Below the pieces are notes generated by a model. The model did no database searches, was not told where the DNA came from, and saw only the letters and a program-made list of their open reading frames with translations. A stretch of DNA of 54,706 nucleotides from Caulobacter sp. 17J65-9 (GTDB lineage: Bacteria; Pseudomonadota; Alphaproteobacteria; Caulobacterales; Caulobacteraceae), in the NCBI RefSeq assembly GCF_010975005.1, contig NZ_JAAIVC010000008.1, positions 1 to 54,706 of the forward strand, written 5' to 3'. Shown piece after piece: positions 1-9,977 of this stretch (its first letter is position 1; each line of letters begins with the position of its first letter). Position numbers and translations under genes: made by a program.

Positions 1-1422
1 GGCCTCGGCCGCGGCTTCGAGCGCAGCGGGGGCCGGAGCGGCGACCGGCGCCGGCGCGAGCGGGCGCATGACGAAGGGCTCGGCGGCCGGCGCGGCGTCG
101 TCGGCGGCGGCAGCGAGGGGCAGGGTGAGGGCCAGGGTGAAGAGCGAGCCCTGGTCCTTGACGCTGAAGGCGACCAGGTGACCACCCATCAGGCGGGCCA
201 GCTGGCGGCTGATGGCCAGGCCCAGGCCCGTGCCGCCGTGCCGGCGGGCGGCGCCGGCGTCGAGCTGTTCGAACGGGGTGAACAGGCGGCCCAGCTGCTC
301 GGCGTCCATGCCCGTGCCGGTGTCGGCCACCTGAAAGCGCAGGGCGACGGCCCCGTCCTCAGCCGGCCAGGCCGACAGGCGCAGGGTGACGGAGCCCTGC
401 TTGGTGAACTTGACCGCGTTCGAGATCAGGTTGTTGAGGATCTGGCGCAGGCGGGTCGGATCGCCCTCGACGAAGTTCGGCAGGCCGGCCGAGCCTTCGA
501 CGCGCAGGCGCAGGCCCTGCTTGCGGGCTTCCGCGCCCCAGAAGCGGGCGGTCTGGGCCAGCACAGCGCGCAGGTCGAAGGCGACGTTCTCCACCGACAT
601 GCGGCCGGCTTCGAGCTTGGAATGGTCCAGCAGGTCGTCCAGCAGCGCCTTCATCATGCGCGCGGCGTCGGAGATCAGGGCGGCGTTGGAGCGGGCGCCG
701 GAATCGCGGGCGGTGCGCTCCAGCTCGGCGGCGCCGGCCAGCATGCCGCTGATCGGGGTGCGCAGCTCGTGGCTGACGGTGGCGACGAAGGCGGTGCGCG
801 CGGCGTTGGCGGCTTCGGCCTCGGCGCGCTTGCGCTCGCTCTCGGCCCGGGCGGCGGCCTCGGAGGCGCGCGTCCCGTCCAGCGCCTTCCACAAGAAGGC
901 CGAATTGCCGAAGAAGATCACCGCGCCCATGACGATGGCGGTGTCGTAGGCGCCGCTGCCGCCGAAATAGCGGACGAACAGCGGCGTGGTGATCAGGTAG
1001 ACGAAGTAGGGCGCCAGCGTCAGGCTGATGGCCAGGCGCGAGGTGGGCGTGTTGACCACGCCGTTGATCACCGCGGCCGACAGCACGAAGGCGGCGCAGA
1101 CCCCGCCCATCGGCCCGCCCAGGATCCACAGCGGCACGGACAGGGCGCCGAAGATCGCCCCGCTGGCGAACAGGCAGGCCGAGCCCAGGGCGGCGCGCCA
1201 GACGGGCAGGCGCACGGTTTCCGGGGGGAGGGGGCCGAAGGCGGCGACTTCGGCCAGCTGGGTCGCCCCGTAGGCGACCATCCAGGCCATGCTGATTTCC
1301 CAGCCCAGCAGGCGGCTCATCGCCAGGGCGGCCAGCGAGGCCAGCACGAAACGACGGGCGAGATGCGTCCGGCGCGTGCGCGCGGCCTGCACCAATCCCG
1401 TCGATTCGACCGCAGCCGTCAT
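1..1422 (-). CDS. Membrane-bound (probably hybrid) sensor histidine kinase, 3' end cut off
   Basis: Reading the minus strand from an ATG at 1422 gives an open frame that runs off the left edge (474 codons visible). About the first 190 residues are hydrophobic with several membrane segments. A DHp domain follows, with H-box SHELRTPISG and phospho-accepting His near residue 218, then a HATPase_c domain with N-box NNLISNAVKFT, G1 box DTGTGM and G2 box GGTGLGLAI. After the catalytic domain comes an Ala/Pro/Asp linker that reaches the edge; such linkers commonly lead to a receiver domain, so a hybrid kinase is inferred. AAGGA stands just upstream of 1422; an in-frame ATG at 1470 would add 16 residues. 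It should autophosphorylate on His218 in response to a membrane or cytoplasmic signal, which cannot be read from the sequence. Confidence 0.88.
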   Translation of the reverse strand, partial: MTAAVESTGLVQAARTRRTHLARRFVLASLAALAMSRLLGWEISMAWMVAYGATQLAEVAAFGPLPPETVRLPVWRAALGSACLFASGAIFGALSVPLWILGGPMGGVCAAFVLSAAVINGVVNTPTSRLAISLTLAPYFVYLITTPLFVRYFGGSGAYDTAIVMGAVIFFGNSAFLWKALDGTRASEAAARAESERKRAEAEAANAARTAFVATVSHELRTPISGMLAGAAELERTARDSGARSNAALISDAARMMKALLDDLLDHSKLEAGRMSVENVAFDLRAVLAQTARFWGAEARKQGLRLRVEGSAGLPNFVEGDPTRLRQILNNLISNAVKFTKQGSVTLRLSAWPAEDGAVALRFQVADTGTGMDAEQLGRLFTPFEQLDAGAARRHGGTGLGLAISRQLARLMGGHLVAFSVKDQGSLFTLALTLPLAAAADDAAPAAEPFVMRPLAPAPVAAPAPAALEAAAEA

Positions 1423-1544
1423 GCCGGATCCTTCCGCCCCGAAGCCGATACCGCCGTTAGGTGAGCGCATTCGGTAGCGATCGACCTTAGACGAACGAGA
1501 CTAACGGGGCGTGAAGGAAAACCGGATTTCGAGGTTAAGGCGGC

Positions 1545-2708
<1,164 letters not shown>

Positions 2709-2749
2709 CGCGGTTTCCTCGGTACGCTTCTTCTCGTGTGTTCAGGGGC

Positions 2750-2786
2750 TGAAACGAAAACGCCGGCGCCCTTTCGGGCGCCGGCG
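2750..2786 (-). terminator. Rho-independent terminator behind the large acyl-CoA dehydrogenase gene
   Basis: A perfect 11-bp stem (CGCCGGCGCCC at 2761-2771 with its complement at 2776-2786) closes a TTTC loop. On the minus strand the stem is followed by TTTTCGTTTC, a T-rich tail. It sits directly after the stop at 2795 and before the next gene on the same strand, so it should attenuate expression of the downstream dehydrogenase. Confidence 0.75.
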
Positions 2787-2794
2787 TCGTCGGA

Positions 2795-4579
2795 TCAGAA
2801 GGCTTCGGCCGGCAGGGCCATCATGGTGTCGGCGCCGGTCTTCAGCTTGGCCAGGTGGCTGGCCGCGTCGGGCAGGATCCGCTCCAGGAAGTACCGGCCG
2901 GTGACCAGCTTGGTCGCGTAGAACGGGTCGGCGTCGCCGGCGGCGATCTTCGCCTGGGCGGCCTCGGCCATCTTCGCCCACATGTAGGCCAGGGTGGTCA
3001 GGCCGAAGACGTGCAGGTAGTCGGTCGAGGCGGCGCCGGCGTTGTCCGGGTTGGCCACGCCGTTCTGCATCAGCCAGAAGGTGGCTTCCTGCAGCTTGGC
3101 CTTGGCGTCGGCCAGGCCGTCGACGAACGGCTTCAGCTCGGCGTTCTCCTGGCGCTCGGCGACGTAGGCGTCGACTTCCTGGAAGAAGGTCATCACCGCG
3201 CGGCCGCCGTTGGCGGCCAGCTTGCGGCCGACCAGGTCCAGGGCCTGCACGCCGTTGGTGCCCTCGTAGATCATGGTGATGCGGGCGTCGCGCAGATACT
3301 GCGAGGCCGGGAAGTGCTCGGTGTAGCCCGAGCCGCCGTGCACCTGCATGGCCTGCGAGGCGACGTGGAAGCCGCGGTCGGTCAGGTAGGCCTTCAGCAC
3401 CGGGGTGAGCAGGCCCATGTAGTCCTTGGCCTTGGTGGCCACGGCCTCGTCGGGCGCCTTCTGCAGGTCGGCGTGCAGGGCGGTCCACAGCACGAAGGCC
3501 TGGCCGCCCTCGATGAAGGCCTTGGACTCCATCAGCATGCGACGCACGTCCGGGTGGACGATGATCGGATCGGCCGGGCCGTCCGGGTTCTTCGGCCCGG
3601 TCAGCGAGCGGCCCTGCAGGCGCTCCTTGGCGAACTCGACGGCGGCCTGGTAGGCCGCGGTGCCGATCGACAGGCCCTGCAGGCCGGTGCCGAGGCGCGC
3701 GTCGTTCATCATCACGAACATGGCCTTGAGGCCTTCGTTCGCATTGCCGACCAGCCAGCCCTTGGCGTCGTCGTAGGCCATCACGGCGGTGGCGTTGCCG
3801 TGGATGCCCATCTTGTGCTCCAGGCCCGCGCACTGGGCGCCGTTGCGCTCGCCCAGGCTGCCGTCGGCGTTGACGAGGAACTTCGGCACCACGAACAGGC
3901 TGATGCCCTTCACCCCCTGCGGCGCGCCCTCGATGCGGGCCAGCACCAGGTGGATGATGTTGTCGGTGAAGTCGTGCTCGCCGGAGCTGATCCAGATCTT
4001 CTGACCCGAGATGCGGTAGCTGCCGTCGCCGTTCGGGACGGCCTTGGTGCGGATCATGCCCAGGTCCGTGCCGCACTGCGGCTCGGTCAGGTTCATGGTG
4101 CCGCCCCACTGGCCGGACACCAGCTTCGGCAGGTAGGTGGCCTTCTGCTCGTCCGAGCCGGCCGCGTGCAGGGCGTGGTACACGCCGTTGGTCAGGCCCG
4201 GGTACATGGAGAAGGCGGCGCTGGCCGCGGCGGTCATCTGGCCGTAGGCCATCGCCACCACCGCCGGCATGCCCTGGCCGCCATAGGCGGGATCGGAGCT
4301 GAGCGCCGGCCAGCCCGCCTCGACCATCTGCTTGTAGGCGTCGCGCCAGCCGGTGGGCGTGGTCACCGTGCCGTCGGCGTTGCGCTTGCAGCCTTCCAGG
4401 TCGCCCGCGCGGTTCAGCGGCGCGATCACCTCTTCGGCGAACTTCGCGCCTTCCTCGAGGATCTGGGCCACCAGGTCCGACGAGGCGTCGGCGAAGCCCG
4501 GCAGGTTGGAGTACCGGTCGATGTCGAGGACGTCGGTCAGCAGGAAGTTGAAGTCGCGGACGGGCGCTTTGTAGGCCAT
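2795..4579 (-). CDS. Large acyl-CoA dehydrogenase (594 aa) with extra C-terminal domain
   Basis: FAD-linked acyl-CoA dehydrogenase of the about 590-residue class, which has an N-terminal cap and an additional C-terminal domain beyond the standard core; members are often annotated FadE or 3-methylmercaptopropionyl-CoA dehydrogenase (DmdC). Visible signatures are MNLTEPQCGTDLG in the core, KIWISSGEHDF, and IYEGTNGVQALDL, where Glu439 is the expected catalytic base. The start ATG at 4579 gives MAYKAPVRDFNFLL, a typical beginning for this class. Only 18 bp separate it from the merR stop, so the two are cotranscribed and the regulator probably controls it. The exact acyl substrate is unknown. Confidence 0.92.
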   Translation of the reverse strand: MAYKAPVRDFNFLLTDVLDIDRYSNLPGFADASSDLVAQILEEGAKFAEEVIAPLNRAGDLEGCKRNADGTVTTPTGWRDAYKQMVEAGWPALSSDPAYGGQGMPAVVAMAYGQMTAAASAAFSMYPGLTNGVYHALHAAGSDEQKATYLPKLVSGQWGGTMNLTEPQCGTDLGMIRTKAVPNGDGSYRISGQKIWISSGEHDFTDNIIHLVLARIEGAPQGVKGISLFVVPKFLVNADGSLGERNGAQCAGLEHKMGIHGNATAVMAYDDAKGWLVGNANEGLKAMFVMMNDARLGTGLQGLSIGTAAYQAAVEFAKERLQGRSLTGPKNPDGPADPIIVHPDVRRMLMESKAFIEGGQAFVLWTALHADLQKAPDEAVATKAKDYMGLLTPVLKAYLTDRGFHVASQAMQVHGGSGYTEHFPASQYLRDARITMIYEGTNGVQALDLVGRKLAANGGRAVMTFFQEVDAYVAERQENAELKPFVDGLADAKAKLQEATFWLMQNGVANPDNAGAASTDYLHVFGLTTLAYMWAKMAEAAQAKIAAGDADPFYATKLVTGRYFLERILPDAASHLAKLKTGADTMMALPAEAF

Positions 4580-4597
4580 GGTTTTCCTGGTCCTCGG

Positions 4598-5086
4598 TTA
4601 GGCGGTCTTGCGGGTGGGGGCGGGCGCGTCCTCGTCGGCGTCTTCGCCGAGGCGGGCGCGCAGAAGGGTCTCGTAGTCGGCCGCCTGGGGCAGCAGGTCC
4701 GGGCGGTGCTCGGCCACCTTTTCCTCCAGCCAGGCGCAGCCCTTCTCGACGGTGTCGATGGCTTCGTCGAGGTCGTGACGCTGGCGCTTGAGGGTGTCGA
4801 GCTGGGCGCGGAAACGCTTCAGCGTCTCGGCCATCTGCACGGCGTTGCCGTCCTTGCGGTCGTAGAGCTCGAGCAACCCGCGGATCTCCACCAGGGAGAA
4901 GCCGATGCGCTTGCCGCGCAGGATCAGCTGCAGCCGGGCGCGGTCGCGCGCGGAGAACACCCGCGTCTGTCCGCGGCGCGAGGGGAACAGCAGTTCCTTG
5001 TCTTCGTAGAAGCGCAGCGCGCGCGCGGTGACGTCGAACTCGCGGCAGAGCTGGCGGATCGAATAGGTCCGGCGGTCGTCGTTCAT
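4598..5086 (-). CDS. MerR-family transcriptional regulator of the acyl-CoA dehydrogenase operon
   Basis: 162 residues. The N-terminal winged helix-turn-helix (YSIRQLCREFDVTARALRFYEDKEL, about 8-32) is the classic MerR domain, followed by RRGQTRVFSARDRARLQLI and a long coiled-coil dimerisation helix. The tail has no conserved metal-binding Cys cluster. The organisation resembles LiuR-type MerR regulators that sense acyl-CoA catabolism, which fits its position as first gene before two dehydrogenases. I chose ATG 5086; a longer frame exists upstream but crosses the operator region and lacks homologous character. No Shine-Dalgarno sequence is visible, so the message may be leaderless or nearly so. 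Two matching inverted repeats lie 16-59 bases upstream, suggesting autoregulation. Confidence 0.9.
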   Translation of the reverse strand: MNDDRRTYSIRQLCREFDVTARALRFYEDKELLFPSRRGQTRVFSARDRARLQLILRGKRIGFSLVEIRGLLELYDRKDGNAVQMAETLKRFRAQLDTLKRQRHDLDEAIDTVEKGCAWLEEKVAEHRPDLLPQAADYETLLRARLGEDADEDAPAPTRKTA

Positions 5087-5101
5087 GGTCGCGACTGTAA
5101 C

Positions 5102-5145
5102 TTGACGCGCGCGTAAGGGGAAGCTCAATGTTGACGCGAACGTAA
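5102..5145. promoter_or_regulatory. Twin operators upstream of merR (TTGACG-N4-CGTAA, two copies)
   Basis: TTGACGCGCGCGTAA at 5102-5116 and TTGACGCGAACGTAA at 5131-5145 are identical except for two bases in the spacer and are 29 bp apart start to start, about three helical turns. Each is an imperfect inverted repeat of the form expected for LiuR-like MerR dimers. They lie in the divergent gap between merR (minus) and the GFA-type gene (plus). Binding by the adjacent regulator is inferred. Confidence 0.6.
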
Positions 5146-5227
5146 GGTGGCGCTTTTGGGGGCGAGCCGTTGACCGGCGGGGCGACTGTTGTTGCGATCG
5201 CCGTGTGATCAAGAATGAGGACGGCTC

Positions 5228-5635
5228 ATGGTCCAATCGACGACAGGCGCCTGCTTGTGCGGCGCCGTCAGGTTCGAGGTTCTCGGAGGGTTCGAGGCCT
5301 TCTTCCTTTGCCACTGCGCCCGGTGCCGGAAGGGAACGGGGTCGGCGCACGCGGCCAACCTGTTCGCCTCCGGCGCGGAGCTGACCTGGCTGTCAGGGCG
5401 CGGCAACGTCAAAAGCTTTCGCGTTCCGGGGACCCGGCACGAAAGGAGCTTCTGCACCGAATGCGGGGCCGCGCTTCCGACCGTGCAGATGAACGGCGCG
5501 TTGCTGGTCGTGCCGGCCGGGAGCGTCGAGAGCCCGGTCGAGATCCGGCCGACCGCGCACGTTTGTTTCGCCAGCCGGGCGGAGTGGGACGTAGGCCTTG
5601 AAGACGTGCCGAAGATCGACGGCCTTCCGGGGTAG
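5228..5635 (+). CDS. GFA-family (glutathione-dependent formaldehyde-activating-like) zinc protein
   Basis: 135 residues matching the GFA/CENP-V fold. The zinc-binding cysteines are in order: C9 and C11 (GACLCGAVRFE), C28/C30/C33 (CHCARCRKGTG), and C76/C79 (SFCTECGA). Most members are uncharacterised; the family name comes from an S-hydroxymethylglutathione synthase whose activity has been questioned, so no reaction is assigned. AGGA lies about nine bases before ATG 5228. It is divergent from merR, and the operators at 5102-5145 might also affect it. Confidence 0.85.
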   Translation: MVQSTTGACLCGAVRFEVLGGFEAFFLCHCARCRKGTGSAHAANLFASGAELTWLSGRGNVKSFRVPGTRHERSFCTECGAALPTVQMNGALLVVPAGSVESPVEIRPTAHVCFASRAEWDVGLEDVPKIDGLPG

Positions 5636-5655
5636 GCGTGGATCGCGGCCGCGGC

Positions 5656-6489
5656 TCAGTGGCCGCCGCCGGCCATCTGCCAGAGGGTGAGAACGATCTC
5701 GGCGGCGATCAGCAGCACGATCAGGATTTCCAGCCGCAGCGACCGCTGGGTGTCGATCAGGTCGGTCAGGGCGGTCGCCGTCTTGCCGATCACCTCGATC
5801 TTGCGGTTCAGGGTGTCGGCCCGCTCGGTCAGCTCGTACTCGTCCTCCAGACGCGAGTAGAGCCGGTCCAGGTCGGGCCGGTCCCACAGCACGTCGGGCC
5901 GCTCCTGCACCGCCACCCGCGCCGAGACCCGGTGCTGCACCAGCAGGGCGGAGCCGATCAGCTTCAGCATGGCGCGCCGACCGCCGGGCGCACGTCCGTC
6001 CGCCGCCAGCCGGCCGGCGAACGGCTCCAGGGTGTCGAACACCGAGGCCACCTGCTGCTCGTCGTGGGCCAGGGCCGTGCTCTTGGCCAGCACGTCGGCC
6101 GCCACCATCAGATGTTCGGGCGAGAAGGCGCGCAGTTGCACCGTCCCGTCCGGACCGACGCCTTCCTCGCCTTCACGCGCCAGGCGGATCGGCACGGCCT
6201 CTTCCTCGCGCGTCTCCACCGGTTCGCTGACCCGCGGCCGCAGCCCGCGCAGCACCTCGTCCTCTTCCAGCGGGGTCAGGCCGACCAGCACGACCACGCC
6301 GTAGCGGAACACCGCCGCGAAGCCGTCGCCGACGCGAAAGCACAGGGGCGAGGTGGCGTAGACGTCGCTGCGCTCCAGCCCGGCGGTGTTGATCCGGTCG
6401 CCGAGCAGCAGCGCGCGCGCCGTCGCCATCGGCCGTCCGCTGAGCAGCGGCCGGGGCGAGGCGGGGACGGGCGGCGGGACGTCGGCCAT
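5656..6489 (-). CDS. RMD1/DUF155 family membrane-anchored protein
   Basis: 277 residues with the DUF155 architecture: a soluble alpha/beta body (ARALLLGDRINTAGLE to EDEVLRGL), the helical segment LAHDEQQVASVFDTLEPF, and WDRPDLDRLYSRLEDEYELTERADTLNRKI, ending in one strong C-terminal transmembrane helix (about 253-272). The eukaryotic relatives RMD1/RMND1 are mitochondrial inner-membrane proteins tied to mitochondrial translation; bacterial function is unknown. It is convergent with the GFA gene and divergent from the HAD gene, so probably monocistronic. Confidence 0.82.
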   Translation of the reverse strand: MADVPPPVPASPRPLLSGRPMATARALLLGDRINTAGLERSDVYATSPLCFRVGDGFAAVFRYGVVVLVGLTPLEEDEVLRGLRPRVSEPVETREEEAVPIRLAREGEEGVGPDGTVQLRAFSPEHLMVAADVLAKSTALAHDEQQVASVFDTLEPFAGRLAADGRAPGGRRAMLKLIGSALLVQHRVSARVAVQERPDVLWDRPDLDRLYSRLEDEYELTERADTLNRKIEVIGKTATALTDLIDTQRSLRLEILIVLLIAAEIVLTLWQMAGGGH

Positions 6490-6566
6490 CGGGCGGGGCT
6501 CACGGCTTTGCGCCCGGCGCGACGCAGCCTAGACCGGGCGTCACGGTAACCGCCCGGAGCGCCTGC

Positions 6567-7241
6567 ATGTTCGACGCCGTGATCTTCGATTGCGACGGTG
6601 TCCTGGTCGACAGCGAGGTGCTGTCGCTGGAGGTCGAGCTGGAGGCCATGGCCGAGCTGGGCGTGACCTACGACCTGGTGGAGTACAAGGCGCGCTTCCT
6701 GGGCCTGCCGCCGGGGCCGCTGCTGGAGGCGCTGGACGCCGACTACCGCGCCGCCACGGGGCGGCCGCTGGCCGAGAACTTCATGCCGGACTTGCAGGCG
6801 CGCTTCGTCGCCGCCTGCGCCGAGCGGCTGGCCGAGATCGCCGGCGTTGCGGCGGCGGTCGAGGCCCTGCCGCTGGCCCGCGCGGTGGCCAGCTCCAGCG
6901 GGGCGGCGCACCTGCGCAAGAAGCTCGACATAACCGGCCTGCTGCCGCTGTTCGATCCGCACGTCTATTCGGCCGAACTGGTCGCGCGCGGCAAGCCGCA
7001 CCCGGACGTCTTCCTCTACGCCGCCGACAGGATCGGGGCCGATCCGCGCCGCTGCCTGGTCCTGGAGGACAGCGTCAACGGCGTGCGCGCGGCGCTGGCC
7101 GCCGGCATGACGGTCTGGGGCTTCGCCGGCGGCGGCCACATGGATCCGGTCACCGCCGGGCGGCTGGCCGAGGCCGGGGCGGAGCGGGTGCTGGGCTCGT
7201 GGGCCGAGGCCGAGGCGTTGTGGAGCGGCTGGGGACGTTGA
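6567..7241 (+). CDS. HAD-superfamily phosphatase (phosphoglycolate phosphatase/beta-phosphoglucomutase-like)
   Basis: 224 residues. Motif I is [11 protein letters not shown] with nucleophile Asp8 and acid/base Asp10, motif II is the Ser-rich AVASSSGA, motif III Lys is in [12 protein letters not shown], and motif IV is [11 protein letters not shown]. The cap domain lies between motifs I and II, so this is subclass I. It hydrolyses a small phosphate ester, or isomerises a sugar phosphate; substrate not predictable. It precedes lysS by 32 bp in the same orientation and is likely cotranscribed. Confidence 0.88.
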   Translation: MFDAVIFDCDGVLVDSEVLSLEVELEAMAELGVTYDLVEYKARFLGLPPGPLLEALDADYRAATGRPLAENFMPDLQARFVAACAERLAEIAGVAAAVEALPLARAVASSSGAAHLRKKLDITGLLPLFDPHVYSAELVARGKPHPDVFLYAADRIGADPRRCLVLEDSVNGVRAALAAGMTVWGFAGGGHMDPVTAGRLAEAGAERVLGSWAEAEALWSGWGR

Positions 7242-7273
7242 CCCGGGGCGGCGCGCCGCCTAAGCCCCGCGCC

Positions 7274-8962
7274 ATGCAACACGGTCTCTCTTCGATCGCC
7301 CGCGACGGCCGGGCCTGGCCCTTCGAGCAAGCGCGCAACCTGCTGGCGCGGCTCCTGAAAACGCGTCTGAACGACGACGCGGAACGCGACCTGGCGGCCA
7401 GCCTGCTGCAGAAAGGCAAGGCGGACGAGGCGGTGACCACCTTCCCGGCGCTGGGTCGGGCGGTGATCTTCGAGACCGGCTACGGCCCCTCGGGCCTGCC
7501 GCACATCGGCACCTTCGGCGAGGTAGCCCGCACCAGCATGGTGCGCGCGGCCTTCCGCGCGCTCACCGACGACCACCTGCCGACCCGGCTGGTCTGCTTC
7601 TCGGACGACATGGACGGCCTGCGCAAGGTGCCGGACAACGTGCCGAACAAGGAGATGCTGGCCGAGGACCTGGGCAAGCCGCTGACCGTGGTGCGCGACC
7701 CGTTCGGCGAGCATCCCTCGTTCGGTCAGCATAACAACGCGCGCCTGCGCGCCTTCCTGGACTCGTTCGGCTTCGACTACGAGTTCCTGTCGGCCACCGA
7801 CTGCTATCGCTCCGGCCGGTTCGACGAGACCCTGTTGAAGGCGCTGGCGCGCTTCGACGAAATCCAGGCGGTCATGCTGCCGACCCTGGGCCCGGACCGG
7901 CGCGCCACCTATTCGCCCTTCCTGCCGGTCAGCCCGACCACGGGCCGGGTGCTGCAGGTCCCGACCCTGGAGCGCAACGTCGAGCGCGGCACCATCGTGT
8001 TCGAGGACGAGAACGGCGAGCGCGTCGAACAGTCGGTCACCGGCGGCCGCGTGAAGATGCAGTGGAAGCCCGACTGGGCCATGCGCTGGGTCGCGCTGGG
8101 CGTCGACTACGAGATGGCCGGCAAGGACCTGATCGACTCGGTCAAGGTGTCCTCGCGCATCGCCCGCATCCTGGGCGCCGAGCCGCCGGAGGGCTTCAAC
8201 TACGAGCTCTTCCTGGACGAGAACGGCGAGAAGATCTCCAAGTCCAAGGGCAACGGCCTGACCATGGAGGACTGGCTGCGCTACGGCGCGCCGGAAAGCC
8301 TCGCCTACTACATGTTCCAGTCGCCCAAGTCGGCCAAGAAGCTGCACTTCGACGTGGTCCCGAAGGCCACCGACGAGTACCTGCAGCAACTGGACGCCTA
8401 CAACCGCTCGCTCGCCGACGGTACGAACGCCACGCCGATCGAGAACCCGGTCTGGCACGTCCACAACGGCCTGCCGCCGAAGAAAGGCCCGCCGGTCACC
8501 TTCGGCCTGATGCTGAACCTGGTCTCGGCCGCCAACGCCGCCGACAAGGCGACCCTGTGGGGCTTCCTGTCGCGCTATGCGCCGGGCGCCACGCCGGAGA
8601 GCGAGCCCATGCTCGACCGCCTGGCCGGCTACGCGCTGAACTACTACGAGGACTTCGTCCGTCCGGCGAAGCAGTTCCGCCTGCCCGACGCCAAGGAGAA
8701 GGCCGCGCTGGAAGACCTGGCCGCGCGCCTCAAGGCCCTGCCGGCCGACTGCAAGGACGGCGAGCTGATCCAGAACGAGGTCTATGCGGTGGGCAAGGAC
8801 CACGGCTTCGAGCCCCTGCGGGCCTGGTTCGGGGCGCTCTACGAAGTGCTGCTGGGCCAGACCCAGGGCCCGCGCTTCGGCTCGTTCGCGGCGATCTTCG
8901 GCCTGGACCGGACGGTGGCCCTGATCGAGCAGGGCGCGCGCGGGGAGTTGGTCGCCGGCTGA
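7274..8962 (+). CDS. lysS: Lysyl-tRNA synthetase, class I
   Basis: 562 residues. Charges tRNA-Lys with lysine using the class I Rossmann fold, as in archaea and alphaproteobacteria, rather than the class II enzyme of most bacteria. The HIGH-type motif is PHIGT (76-80) inside [15 protein letters not shown], and the KMSKS-type motif is KISKSKGNG starting at Lys320. [14 protein letters not shown] and the C-terminal helical anticodon-binding part are also typical. ATG 7274 is chosen because homologues begin shortly before the RxWPFxEA segment; the long in-frame extension upstream lies inside the HAD gene and is an artefact. A terminator follows. Confidence 0.96.
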   Translation: MQHGLSSIARDGRAWPFEQARNLLARLLKTRLNDDAERDLAASLLQKGKADEAVTTFPALGRAVIFETGYGPSGLPHIGTFGEVARTSMVRAAFRALTDDHLPTRLVCFSDDMDGLRKVPDNVPNKEMLAEDLGKPLTVVRDPFGEHPSFGQHNNARLRAFLDSFGFDYEFLSATDCYRSGRFDETLLKALARFDEIQAVMLPTLGPDRRATYSPFLPVSPTTGRVLQVPTLERNVERGTIVFEDENGERVEQSVTGGRVKMQWKPDWAMRWVALGVDYEMAGKDLIDSVKVSSRIARILGAEPPEGFNYELFLDENGEKISKSKGNGLTMEDWLRYGAPESLAYYMFQSPKSAKKLHFDVVPKATDEYLQQLDAYNRSLADGTNATPIENPVWHVHNGLPPKKGPPVTFGLMLNLVSAANAADKATLWGFLSRYAPGATPESEPMLDRLAGYALNYYEDFVRPAKQFRLPDAKEKAALEDLAARLKALPADCKDGELIQNEVYAVGKDHGFEPLRAWFGALYEVLLGQTQGPRFGSFAAIFGLDRTVALIEQGARGELVAG

Positions 8963-8992
8963 CGGCGCGTCCGCAAGCGCCGGAAAACAAGA

Positions 8993-9029
8993 AGGCCGCC
9001 GTGTCGAAAGTCCGGCGGCCTATTCTTTT
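8993..9029 (+). terminator. Rho-independent terminator of lysS
   Basis: AGGCCGCCG (8993-9001) pairs perfectly with CGGCGGCCT (9013-9021) across an 11-base loop and is followed by ATTCTTTT. Confidence 0.85.
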
Positions 9030-9064
9030 GTACGCGACGCCGGGACGCGGCGGCGTCAGTCGGG

Positions 9065-9511
9065 TCAGCGTCGGGCGAAGTCCAGCGCGTCACGTTCGCG
9101 CCAGGCGTTCCAAGTTCCGATGGCAAGCGTCGTGACGACGCCGTAATCGGCGATGTTCAGCGCGCTGATGTAGGCGAACGTGCCGATTTCCAGGTTTAGC
9201 CAGGACGTCACGTGCGCGGTCATTTTGATCATCATGAACGCGGCGGCGAAGATCGGCCAGCTTCTGGTCGACTTCCACGCCACGACGCCGAATCCGATCA
9301 GCAGGGCGATGTCGATCAGCGTGATGACGTCCTTGGGCGCGAGGCGGCTCGTGTCCTGCTGCGCCAACACTGCACCGACCTGGGCGAAAAATGTCAGGAC
9401 AGCTCCGGCCTGCTCGAACTTCCCGCCTTTCCATAGGGCGAAGCCACACCCGAGGAAGGTCGCGGTGAGCGCCACAAGTCCGTAGATGTCAAATCCGTAG
9501 ATACCGAACAA
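9065..9511 (-). CDS. Small four-helix membrane protein of unknown function
   Basis: About 148 residues with four hydrophobic segments (around GLVALTATFLGCGFALW, GAVLTFFAQVGAVL, VITLIDIALLIGFGVVAW and an IFAAAFMMIKMTAHV/YISALNIADYGVVTTLAI stretch). No motif I recognise. The start is uncertain. TTG 9511 keeps the N-terminal helix whole but overlaps the tail of the hairpin at 9519-9544; GTG 9475 (136 residues) is an alternative. An in-frame TTG at 9574 would place the hairpin inside the coding region and is less likely. Base composition is somewhat lower in GC than the neighbours. Function unknown. Confidence 0.6.
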   Translation of the reverse strand: MFGIYGFDIYGLVALTATFLGCGFALWKGGKFEQAGAVLTFFAQVGAVLAQQDTSRLAPKDVITLIDIALLIGFGVVAWKSTRSWPIFAAAFMMIKMTAHVTSWLNLEIGTFAYISALNIADYGVVTTLAIGTWNAWRERDALDFARR

Positions 9512-9544
9512 GACGAAACGCCCCCGAGGATGTCCTCGGGGGCG
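9508..9544 (-). terminator. Terminator-like hairpin behind the 9592-9951 gene
   Basis: CGCCCCCGAGGA (9519-9530) pairs with TCCTCGGGGGCG (9533-9544), a nearly continuous stem. On the minus strand it is followed by TTTCGTCTTGTT. It lies 47 bp past the stop of the helical-protein gene and just ahead of the small membrane protein. Confidence 0.6.
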
Positions 9545-9591
9545 AAAGTGACAGAATCGGCTCGCCGCCCGCAAGCGGCTGAGTATTAATT

Positions 9592-9951
9592 TTACTGAGA
9601 GGCCGCGATCCGGAGGCCGGGCGCCGCCGTCATGCCGACCACGTCCCCTTCGTTGGTGCCCTTGCCCATGGCATGGGTGATCAGCTCGTCGTCGACGCCG
9701 ATCTTGCGCTGCAGGTTCTGCAGGGCGGCGTGAGCCGACATGACCGCGCGACGGGCTTCCGCCAGGGCGGCGATCGTCTCGGCGGTGCGGGTGGTGGCGA
9801 CCTCGCCGGCCACGGCCGACAGGTTCAGCTCACGACGGGCTTCCACCATCGATTCCAGAAACTGCGAGGCGCGAACCATCGCTTCGTCCACGGCGTGTTC
9901 GGTCGCGAACAGCTTGTCGGCCACTTTGTTGCAGACTTCGATCTTATCCAT
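9592..9951 (-). CDS. Small helical protein of unknown function, probably CtrA-controlled
   Basis: 119 residues, soluble and almost entirely helical (MDKIEVCNKVADKLF, then long Ala/Glu/Arg-rich helices), with no signal peptide and no motif I recognise. The ATG at 9951 is preferred; an upstream in-frame TTG at 9984 would fall within a promoter element. Two TTAA-N7-TTAAC-type boxes lie 27-83 bases upstream, so cell-cycle (CtrA) control is likely. CtrA targets are often flagellar, chemotaxis, pilus or polarity genes, and the helical character would suit a flagellar or chemotaxis accessory protein, but this is inference. Confidence 0.72.
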   Translation of the reverse strand: MDKIEVCNKVADKLFATEHAVDEAMVRASQFLESMVEARRELNLSAVAGEVATTRTAETIAALAEARRAVMSAHAALQNLQRKIGVDDELITHAMGKGTNEGDVVGMTAAPGLRIAASQ

Positions 9952-9977
9952 TTTTGACCCGCCCACTCGATAGGAAG

